Source: DASVSE01 sp036399715 (GTDB taxonomy: Bacteria > Bacteroidota > Rhodothermia > Rhodothermales > Rubricoccaceae). From it: a stretch of 10,647 bases of DNA. The DNA is taken from NCBI GenBank assembly GCA_036399715.1, contig DASWMO010000293.1:1-10647 (forward strand). The letters are read 5' to 3'. Shown piece by piece: positions 5,495-10,647 of the stretch. Positions within the stretch are counted from its first letter, which is position 1. Each line of letters starts with the position of its first letter. The notes below the pieces were generated by a model that had not been told where the DNA came from, ran no database searches, and saw only the letters and a list, made by a program, of their open reading frames with translations. The translations under genes and the position numbers were made by a program.

Positions 5495-6948
5495 CGCCCG
5501 TCCTCGCTCTGGTCGGCCCGGGTGAACCCGCCGGAGCCGCGCCGCCGGCGTGGCTCGTCCTCCCGTTCGTCGTCCTGCTGGGGATGGTCGCGACGGGGCC
5601 GCTGTTCTACAGCCACCACTGGCACCGCTTCTACCCGGCGTACGCCGTCGGGCTGGGGGCGCTCACGGCCGCCTTCTACGCCGTCTCGGGCGAGTGGACG
5701 CCGCTGCTCCACGCGGCCGAGGAGTACGTCGCGTTCATCGCCCTGCTCGCCGCCCTGTTCGTCGCGAGCGGGAGCATCTACATCCGGACCGACTTCGCGG
5801 GGACGCCGCGCGCGAACACGCTGCTGCTGCTCGTCGGCGCGGTCGTGGCGAACCTCATCGGGACGACGGGCGCCTCAATGCTCCTCATCCGGCCGTTCCT
5901 GCGGATCAACGCGGGCCGGCTGCGGCCGTACCACGTCGTCTTCTTCATCTTCGTCGTGAGCAACGTCGGCGGCGCGCTGACGCCCATCGGCGACCCGCCG
6001 CTGTTTCTCGGGTTCCTCCGCGGGGTCCCGTTCTTCTGGACGCTGGAGCACCTGTGGTACATCTGGGTGCCCACCGTCGCCGTCCTGCTCGGCGTCTTCT
6101 ATGCCGTCGACCGGCGCAACACGGCCGAGAGCCGCCGCGAGCGCGCAGTCGTCCTCGGCGACGACGACGTCGAGCCCGGCGAGTACACCGACGACGCCGA
6201 GACCGTCCACACGCGGCGTCACGTCGTGATCGACGGCGCCGGCGGCTTCGCGTGGCTCGCCGTCGCGGTCGCCCTCGTCTTTCTCGATCCGACGGTTCTG
6301 CCGGCCGTGCCGGACCTCCACGCCCTGCTCGGCGTCCCGTTCGGGCTCCGCGAGATCCTGCTGCTCGCGGTCGCGGTCGGGGCGTACCGCACGGCGAGCC
6401 CGGGTGCGATGGCCGGCAACCACTTCACGTTCGAGCCGATCAAGGAGGTCGCGTGGCTCTTCGTCGGCATCTTCGTGACGATGCAGCCCGCGCTCGAACT
6501 CATCCGCCTCGCCGCGGCTGCCAACGCCTCGTCGCTCAACGCGACGACGTTCTACTTCGGGACGGGCGTGCTCTCGGGCGTGCTGGACAACGCGCCGACC
6601 TACATCGCCTTCCTCTCGGCCGCGATGGGCACGTTCGGGCTCGACGTGAACGTGCCGTCGGAGGTCGCCTACTTTGCCGCCGAGCACTCGGGCGCGGCCG
6701 AGAGCTGGCACTACCTCCAGGCGATCTCCGTCGGCGCCGTCTTCTGGGGCGCGATGACGTACATCGGCAACGGGCCCAACTTCATGGTGAAGGCCATCGC
6801 CGAGAACGCCGGCGCCGAGACGCCGTCGTTCGTGTCGTACGTCGTGAGGTACGCGCTGCCGGTCCTGCTGCCGCTGTACGTCGCGATCTGGCTCGTCTTC
6901 TTCAGCGGCTGGATCGTCCCGCCGCCTGCCCTGCTCCTCCCGTTCTGA
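5491..6948 (+). CDS. Putative Na+/H+ antiporter of the NhaD/CitMHS-like (ion transporter) superfamily
   Basis: A 485-residue inner-membrane protein with about 11-12 hydrophobic segments. Family signs are GTTGASMLLIRPFLRIN (124-140), FFIFVVSNVGGALTPIGDPP (151-170), GVLDNAPTYIAF (363-374) and TYIGNGPNFMVKAIAE (423-438). The paired Asn/Thr/Gly/Pro-rich re-entrant-like motifs, one in each half, are typical of the ArsB/NhaD/citrate transporter superfamily. I recognise the SNVGG-LTPIGDPPLFLGFL block from Bacteroidota proteins usually labelled sodium:proton antiporter or putative citrate transporter; the substrate is not proven. A charged cytoplasmic-type loop rich in Asp/Glu/Arg occupies 208-245. 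The frame is open upstream to 5428, but the ATG at 5491 overlaps the nuoM stop by 4 bases, a classic coupled start, and gives a reasonable N-terminus. It overlaps the next gene at TGATG. It is not a complex I subunit; its place between nuoM and nuoN suggests shared expression and a role in ion balance, which is inference. Confidence 0.83.
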   Translation: MTPVLALVGPGEPAGAAPPAWLVLPFVVLLGMVATGPLFYSHHWHRFYPAYAVGLGALTAAFYAVSGEWTPLLHAAEEYVAFIALLAALFVASGSIYIRTDFAGTPRANTLLLLVGAVVANLIGTTGASMLLIRPFLRINAGRLRPYHVVFFIFVVSNVGGALTPIGDPPLFLGFLRGVPFFWTLEHLWYIWVPTVAVLLGVFYAVDRRNTAESRRERAVVLGDDDVEPGEYTDDAETVHTRRHVVIDGAGGFAWLAVAVALVFLDPTVLPAVPDLHALLGVPFGLREILLLAVAVGAYRTASPGAMAGNHFTFEPIKEVAWLFVGIFVTMQPALELIRLAAAANASSLNATTFYFGTGVLSGVLDNAPTYIAFLSAAMGTFGLDVNVPSEVAYFAAEHSGAAESWHYLQAISVGAVFWGAMTYIGNGPNFMVKAIAENAGAETPSFVSYVVRYALPVLLPLYVAIWLVFFSGWIVPPPALLLPF

Positions 6949-7241
6949 TGCCCGCCCGTACGCCGCTCTCCGACGCCGACCTCGACGCGGCCCTCGCCGG
7001 CCTCCCCGGCTGGTCCCGCACGGGCGACGCGCTCGCGTGGGAGCACGCCTTCGCCGACGTGCCGAGCGCGGCCGCCTTCATCGTCCGCGTTCTCTTCGCC
7101 GCCGAGGCGGCCGACCACCATCCCGAGATCACGACCGTCTACACGCGCGTCGCGCTCTCGCTCTCGACGCACGACGCGGGTAACCGCGTGACAGAGACGG
7201 ACCTCGCTCTCGCCCGGACCATCTCAGGGTTCATGGCTTGA
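6948..7241 (+). CDS. 4a-hydroxytetrahydrobiopterin dehydratase (pterin-4a-carbinolamine dehydratase, PCD/DCoH family)
   Basis: A 97-residue cytosolic enzyme. PCD proteins dehydrate 4a-hydroxytetrahydrobiopterin so that the pterin cofactor of aromatic amino acid hydroxylases can be recycled; bacterial copies without a hydroxylase partner have also been linked to molybdopterin metabolism. The family signature is clear: Glu53...Asp56-His57-His58-Pro59-Glu60, then Tyr65, then LSTHDAG at 72-78 with His75, then Thr82 and Asp85. His57, His58 and His75 match the catalytic histidines. The length is usual (about 90-110). The ATG at 6948 shares one base with the upstream stop (TGATG), so it is translationally coupled to the transporter gene. 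An 82-bp spacer separates it from nuoN. No aromatic amino acid hydroxylase is in the window, so the physiological substrate is open. The symbol phhB is used for the Pseudomonas gene but is not justified here. Confidence 0.92.
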   Translation: MPARTPLSDADLDAALAGLPGWSRTGDALAWEHAFADVPSAAAFIVRVLFAAEAADHHPEITTVYTRVALSLSTHDAGNRVTETDLALARTISGFMA

Positions 7242-7255
7242 GCGGAGGACGGGCA

Positions 7256-7272
7256 GGCGGGATCGCCCCGCC
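7256..7272 (+). repeat. Hairpin in the spacer before nuoN
   Basis: GGCGGG (7256-7261) pairs with CCCGCC (7267-7272) around ATCGC, 15 bp after the dehydratase stop. A 50-nt C-rich, purine-poor leader (CCCTCCCACCCC..., ...CCTCCACCCCTTCCCCG) then leads to the nuoN ATG. There is no T-run, so a rho-independent terminator is unlikely; the hairpin may affect mRNA stability or may be chance in GC-rich DNA. Confidence 0.4.
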
Positions 7273-7323
7273 CCCTCCCACCCCGTCACCCGCTCGGCCC
7301 CTCGACCCTCCACCCCTTCCCCG

Positions 7324-8808
7324 ATGTACGACCACTTTCTCGCCGACCTCGCCGCGACCGGCCCGATCCTTCTCGTCGCGTTCGCAGGTGTCGCCGTCGT
7401 GCTCCTCGACAGCTTCCGCAACGACAGCCCGGCGATTCCGTGGATCAGCGCCGCCGCGATGGTGGCCGCGGCCGCGTGGACGCACACGTGGCTCGGCAAC
7501 CCCGGCGCCGCGTTCAACGGGCAGGTCCTCGTCGGCGGCGTGGCCGGCTTCGCGACGCTCGTCGTGCTCATCGGGTCCGTGCTGAGCCTCGTGCTGTCGG
7601 TCCCGTACCTCACACGCATCGACCACAACTACGGCGAGGTGCACGGGCTGATCCTCATCGCGACGGCGGGCATGATGACGCTCGCCTCGGCGGGTAGCCT
7701 CGTGACGCTCTTCGTCGGGCTGGAGACGATGTCGGTCTGCCTGTATGTGCTCACCGGCCTCGTCCGGGCGGAGCAGACGGCCAACGAGAGCGCGCTGAAG
7801 TACTTCCTGCTAGGCGCCTTCTCGACAGGCTTCTTCCTCTACGGCCTCGCGCTGATGTACGGCGCGACGGGCACGATGGTCTTCTCCGAGATGGCCGCGG
7901 GCATCACCGCGACGGGCCGGCCCGCCCTGTTCGGCGTCGGCGTGGCGCTCCTGCTCATCGGCTTCCTGTTCAAGGTCTCCGCCGTCCCGTTCCACCAGTG
8001 GACGCCCGACGTCTACCAGGGCGCGCCGACGAGCCTGACGGCGTTCATGTCGACGGCCTCGAAGACGGCCGCCTTCGCCGCGCTCGCGGTCGTGCTCGGG
8101 CGCGCGGTCCCTGCGGACCTCATCGGCGGGCCGGTCCAGACGGCCCTCGCCGTCGTCGCGGCGGTCACGATGGTCTTCGGCAACATCGCCGCGCTGACGC
8201 AGAGCAACGTCAAGCGGATGCTCGCGTATTCCAGCGTCGCGCACGCGGGCTACATCCTCGCCGGGCTCGCGACGGGCACGGCCGCCGGCACGTCGGCCGC
8301 GCTGTTCTACCTGCTCGCCTACACCGTGATGAACGTCGGCGCGTTCGGCGTGATGGGCGCGATGGAGTGGGACGGCCACGAGGGCGCCGAGCAGACGCTC
8401 GGAAGCCTCGCCGGCATGGGCTACCGCCGGCCCGTGCTGGGCGTCGCGATGGGCGTGTTCATGTTTGCCCTGACGGGCTTCCCGCCGCTCGGTGGCTTCA
8501 TGGGCAAGTACCTCGTCTTCTCGGCCGTCGTGCAGTCGGGCATGACGTGGCTGGCCGTCATCGGCGTGCTCGCCAGCGTCGTCTCGGCGGTGTACTACCT
8601 ACGCGTGCTCACGACGATGTGGATGCGGAACGCGTCCGAGGGCAGCGCCGGCGCGCAGGCCGCGGCGTTCCTGCCATCGCGCGCGACGACAGCCGTCGTC
8701 GCCGTGTGCGCGGTCGCCCTTCTGCTGCTCGGGATCGTGCCGTCGGCCGTGATCTCGCTCGCGCGGACGGCCGTCGAGGGCTCTGCCGCGGTCGCCCTCC
8801 TCCCGTAG
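7324..8808 (+). CDS. nuoN: NADH-quinone oxidoreductase subunit N (NuoN, ND2-like)
   Basis: The 494-residue proximal antiporter-like proton-pumping subunit of complex I (ND2 in mitochondria). About 14 membrane helices are expected and the hydrophobic pattern fits. Conserved sites align almost residue for residue with E. coli NuoN (485 residues): Glu134 in LFVGLETMSVCLYVL (Glu133), Lys217 in GFLFKVSAVPFHQWTPDVYQ (Lys217), Lys247 in FMSTASKTAAF (Lys247), and Lys395 in GFMGKYLVF (Lys395). TPDVYQGAPT at 227-236 is diagnostic for NuoN. The N-terminal ND2-specific region is intact, and the start ATG at 7324 follows a long C-rich leader without a Shine-Dalgarno sequence. It closes the operon; the next gene starts 34 bp downstream or further and is unrelated. 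Its separation from nuoM by two non-nuo genes is unusual. Confidence 0.97.
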   Translation: MYDHFLADLAATGPILLVAFAGVAVVLLDSFRNDSPAIPWISAAAMVAAAAWTHTWLGNPGAAFNGQVLVGGVAGFATLVVLIGSVLSLVLSVPYLTRIDHNYGEVHGLILIATAGMMTLASAGSLVTLFVGLETMSVCLYVLTGLVRAEQTANESALKYFLLGAFSTGFFLYGLALMYGATGTMVFSEMAAGITATGRPALFGVGVALLLIGFLFKVSAVPFHQWTPDVYQGAPTSLTAFMSTASKTAAFAALAVVLGRAVPADLIGGPVQTALAVVAAVTMVFGNIAALTQSNVKRMLAYSSVAHAGYILAGLATGTAAGTSAALFYLLAYTVMNVGAFGVMGAMEWDGHEGAEQTLGSLAGMGYRRPVLGVAMGVFMFALTGFPPLGGFMGKYLVFSAVVQSGMTWLAVIGVLASVVSAVYYLRVLTTMWMRNASEGSAGAQAAAFLPSRATTAVVAVCAVALLLLGIVPSAVISLARTAVEGSAAVALLP

Positions 8809-8842
8809 GGGCCGGCAAGGCGGCGGGTGGCGCGTTTGTGTG

Positions 8843-9574
8843 ATGCCGGAGGCGATCCGGCGTCCGTTCGCGGCGCCGCGTCTAGCTTCGGCGGTCCCGC
8901 TGCGCACCGCCGTGTCTCTCCGCCTGTTCTGTCTCGCCGTCCTCTGCCTCCTTCGGGGCGCAGCTGCCGCTCAGTCTGCTGCGCATCCGGTGTCGTCGAT
9001 TCCCGAGCCGCTCTCGGCCGAGGCGGGCGACATGGCGCTGCTGTTCAGCGCGGGCGGCTTCGGGACCGGCTCGTTCGAGACCGGTCTCGGCGGAAAGTGG
9101 TGGACCACGCCGGCCGTCGCCGTCGCCGTCGGGATCCGTCTCGGGGTCGACGCGCGCGAGACCGAGGCGTCCGAGACTGTCGATGGGGTGGCGTCGTCTC
9201 GCCTCGAGACCGGGTTCACGCTCGGCGCCGAGGTGCACGCCGAAGGTGGGCGCCGCCTGTCGCCCTTCGTCGCCGTCGCTGTCGGGATGGCCGCGGATCG
9301 CGAGCGGTTCGAGACCCGCCCGCAGACCGACCTTCCCGCGAGCGCCGTCGAGCGTGTCCGCCGCGAGGCAAGCGTCGAGGGAGCCGTCCGGCTCGGAGCC
9401 GAGTTCCGGCTCACGCCCCGGCTCTCGCTCGCCACGGCCCAGGGCGTCCGCGTCGTCGCCTTCCGTGGCACGGAGCGCGTCACGCCCGCGGGCAGCCGCG
9501 AGGAGGTCCGTGCGACGAGCGGCTACCGCATTGGCCTCGGTGCGGCGGCGCTGACGCTCGCCGTCTACCTGTAG
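8843..9574 (+). CDS. Secreted, probably outer-membrane beta-barrel protein of unknown function
   Basis: With the ATG start the protein has 243 residues. It has a Sec-type signal: a basic segment (Arg21, Arg27), a hydrophobic core at about 28-37 and a small-residue cleavage region AAA-QS near residue 43. The mature part alternates hydrophobic and polar residues in segments about 9-14 long (for example AVAVAVGIRLGV 91-102, LETGFTLGAEVHAE 121-134, PFVAVAVGMAAD 141-152, ASVEGAVRLGAEFRL 176-190, LSLATAQGVRVVAF 195-208, GYRIGLGAAALTLAVYL 227-243), separated by charged or Gly turns. This resembles a small outer-membrane beta-barrel of about eight strands, but no family is identified. The GTG at 8912 (Val24) is a serious alternative start: it gives a shorter, more typical signal peptide and lies downstream of TAGCTTCG. 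The gene is 34 bp from nuoN at the ATG. Its role is unknown. Confidence 0.72.
   Translation: MPEAIRRPFAAPRLASAVPLRTAVSLRLFCLAVLCLLRGAAAAQSAAHPVSSIPEPLSAEAGDMALLFSAGGFGTGSFETGLGGKWWTTPAVAVAVGIRLGVDARETEASETVDGVASSRLETGFTLGAEVHAEGGRRLSPFVAVAVGMAADRERFETRPQTDLPASAVERVRREASVEGAVRLGAEFRLTPRLSLATAQGVRVVAFRGTERVTPAGSREEVRATSGYRIGLGAAALTLAVYL
8883..8890 (+). promoter_or_regulatory. Possible -7 element (TAGCTTCG) for the beta-barrel protein gene
   Basis: TAGCTTCG matches TAnnTTTG at five of six fixed positions. It lies inside the longer reading of the beta-barrel gene, 22 bp upstream of the in-frame GTG at 8912. No TTG sits 19-21 bp upstream, so the match is half a promoter only. If real, the ATG at 8843 cannot be the start for that transcript. 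Confidence 0.3.
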
Positions 9575-9581
9575 CGCCCTA

Positions 9582-9613
9582 TTGCAACACCGCAGCGCGC
9601 CGGTGGAGCTTCC
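9582..9613 (+). promoter_or_regulatory. Weak candidate promoter of the PH-like protein gene
   Basis: TTG at 9582-9584 is followed after 21 bp by GAGCTTCC at 9606-9613. Spacing and the A..TT core equal those of the nuoJ promoter candidate, but the first base of the -7 box is G instead of T. It would give a leader of roughly 40 nt to the ATG at 9659. Weak support. Confidence 0.25.
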
Positions 9614-9658
9614 GAGCGCGTCGCGGGTCTCATCCAGACGCCCCCATACCGCCTCTGT

Positions 9659-10267
9659 ATGAACGCGACGCTCCTCGACCTGCTCCCGACCGCGCCCGAC
9701 CTCGGCCTCTACGCCGGGGCCGACATCCCGCCGGCCAAGCTCGCCGCCGCCGTCCGCGACTACGGCCGCGGAGTAGCCCCGGCCGACGTGCTCGCGCTCT
9801 ACGACGCAACGCGCCTCGGGTCTGCCAAAGACGGCGCGCTCTTTCTCGCCGACCGGGTCGTGTTCCAGAACAATGCGCTCCACGCGCCGCGGGCGGTCCG
9901 CTACGGCGATCTCGTCGGCGTGCGCCAGACGCGCAGCCTGCTCGGCGGTCGAAGCATCGAGATGGACCTCAACCGTGCCCGCGCGACCGTCACCGAGGCG
10001 CTCGACCTCTCGGCGCACCCGGGCGCGGCCGAGTACGTCGAGCGCTTTCTCCACGAGGCGATGCTCTCGGCAGGCGCTCCATCAGACCATCCGTCGGACG
10101 AGCCCGGCAACCCACCGCCGGGCCGTGCGTCGGATCATGGCACGACCGATATCGCTGCCGTTCTCGCGGCGCTCGATGCGCTCGTCGAGAGTGCAGCACT
10201 CGCGCCGGCCGACCGCCGCCGCATGGTGGAGGCGCTTCAGTCTGCTGCGGTCGATGTCAGGCACTGA
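9659..10267 (+). CDS. Unassigned protein with a possible bacterial PH-like domain
   Basis: A 202-residue soluble protein with no signal peptide or membrane segment. Residues 1-40 look helical. Residues 42-135 read like a small beta-sandwich closed by a helix: LALYDATRLGSAKDGALFLADRVVFQN (45-71), a turn, APRAVRYGDLVGVRQTR, GGRSIEMDL, then a final helix AAEYVERFLHEAML (123-136). The order GSAKDG, short strands, Y-x-D-L, basic strand and closing helix is what one sees in bacterial PH-like or GRAM-like domains; this is a fold-level guess, not a family assignment. A Pro/Ser/Asp/His-rich linker (139-162) leads to a helical pair at 164-197 (AAVLAALDALVES... RRRMVEALQ). The start ATG at 9659 is 84 bp after the beta-barrel gene and follows a C-rich segment. 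It ends about 100 bp before a response regulator gene. Function is unknown. Confidence 0.7.
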   Translation: MNATLLDLLPTAPDLGLYAGADIPPAKLAAAVRDYGRGVAPADVLALYDATRLGSAKDGALFLADRVVFQNNALHAPRAVRYGDLVGVRQTRSLLGGRSIEMDLNRARATVTEALDLSAHPGAAEYVERFLHEAMLSAGAPSDHPSDEPGNPPPGRASDHGTTDIAAVLAALDALVESAALAPADRRRMVEALQSAAVDVRH

Positions 10268-10365
10268 GCCTTGATGTCGATTCAAACTTAAATAGCGTCG
10301 GATGGTTCGGGAATTCCCTTAGGGGGGCGTGACCGATCTTCTTGTCTTGCACTTACACCTCGCAC
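10268..10365 (+). other. Relatively AT-rich intergenic region with a 10-bp palindrome
   Basis: This 98-bp gap is near 50% G+C, well below its neighbours. It holds the perfect palindrome GGGAATTCCC (10309-10318), directly followed by TTAGGGGGG, and an AT-rich patch ACTTAAATAG (10287-10296). It should contain the promoter of the response regulator gene, but I see no good TTG/TAnnTTTG pair at the right spacing. The palindrome could be a binding site or be chance. Confidence 0.4.
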
Positions 10366-10647
10366 ATGTCAACTCGCATCTTCATCGTTGAGGACCACCC
10401 GGTGATGCGGGAGGGGTATTCGAGCCTGATCGCCCACGAGCCGGACCTCGAAGTCTGCGGCGAGTCCGCGACGGCCGAGGACGCGTTCTCGCGCATCCCG
10501 GCCCTGCACCCCGACATCGTCGTGGCGGACCTGTCGCTGCCGGGCGTCAACGGGATCGAGCTCATCAAGCGCCTCGTCGCGTTCGACGCCTGCGGCGCCG
10601 TCCTCGTCGTCTCGGCCCACGACGAGTCGCTGTACGCCGAGCGCGCG
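10366..10647 (+). CDS. Response regulator receiver domain (NarL/FixJ-like), N-terminal part
   Basis: The frame is open from the ATG at 10366 to the window edge: 94 residues of a two-component response regulator. The receiver domain shows the acidic pair Glu9-Asp10 followed by HPVMREG (11-17), the phosphoacceptor Asp55 in VVADLSLPGVNGIELI (52-67), and the switch Ser83 in VLVVSAHDE (79-87). The conserved Lys (about residue 105) is beyond the edge. EDHPVMREGYSSLI and DLSLPGVNGIELI are the wording typical of NarL/FixJ-type regulators, which carry a C-terminal LuxR-type helix-turn-helix; that part is not visible, so the output domain is inferred. No partner histidine kinase is in the window. The start is the first ATG and opens directly on the first strand (RIFIVEDH), as expected. 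Target genes are unknown. Confidence 0.93.
   Translation, partial: MSTRIFIVEDHPVMREGYSSLIAHEPDLEVCGESATAEDAFSRIPALHPDIVVADLSLPGVNGIELIKRLVAFDACGAVLVVSAHDESLYAERA

Noticed and set aside
8811..8824. Terminator after nuoN (GCCG-GCAAGG-CGGC)
   Set aside because: The stem is only 4 bp and no T-run follows directly; not supportable as a terminator.
10353..10568. Minus-strand frame opposite the response regulator
   Set aside because: Antisense to a clear receiver domain with all its key residues.
1..10647. CRISPR arrays, insertion sequences, phage genes or defence systems
   Set aside because: No regularly spaced repeats, transposase or integrase motifs or terminal repeats were seen; gene content and base composition are even throughout.

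Overview
The window comes from a high-GC bacterium (roughly 70% G+C by eye). The likely group is Rhodothermota/Bacteroidota, a relative of Salinibacter, Rubricoccus or Rubrivirga. Three things point there: start sites lack Shine-Dalgarno sequences and are preceded by C-rich leaders, the best promoter resembles the Bacteroidota form (TTG, 21 bp, TAnnTT), and the transporter between nuoM and nuoN is of a type I associate with this phylum. The placement is inference, not proof.

Layout. (1) 1-456, minus strand: the N-terminal part of a flippase-like (YbhN/UPF0104-type) membrane protein, cut by the window edge. (2) 457-669: a divergent intergenic region holding a promoter-like element for the nuo operon and a possible, very close promoter for the flippase-like gene. 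(3) 670-8808, plus strand: seven co-directional genes, nuoJ, nuoK, nuoL, nuoM, a 485-residue NhaD/CitMHS-like ion transporter, a pterin-4a-carbinolamine dehydratase and nuoN. (4) 8843-9574: a secreted, probably outer-membrane beta-barrel protein. (5) 9659-10267: an unassigned protein that may carry a PH-like domain. (6) 10366-10647: the receiver domain of a NarL/FixJ-like response regulator, cut by the window edge.

The operon encodes membrane-arm subunits of NADH:quinone oxidoreductase (complex I): the proton-path subunits J and K and the antiporter-like subunits L, M and N. The key charged residues of K, L, M and N are all present. nuoA and nuoB-I are not in the window, so the cluster is split and starts at nuoJ. 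The transporter and dehydratase genes are not complex I subunits, yet they sit between nuoM and nuoN with ATGA and TGATG overlaps, so they are surely co-transcribed. The transporter is a plausible partner in Na+/H+ balance; the link of the pterin enzyme to respiration is unclear.

The spacers before nuoK, nuoL, nuoM and nuoN each contain a GC-rich hairpin followed by a C-rich leader. The nuoL spacer can also form a second structure that excludes the first. These spacers and the inserted gene pair are the least ordinary parts of the window; the rest is core metabolism.
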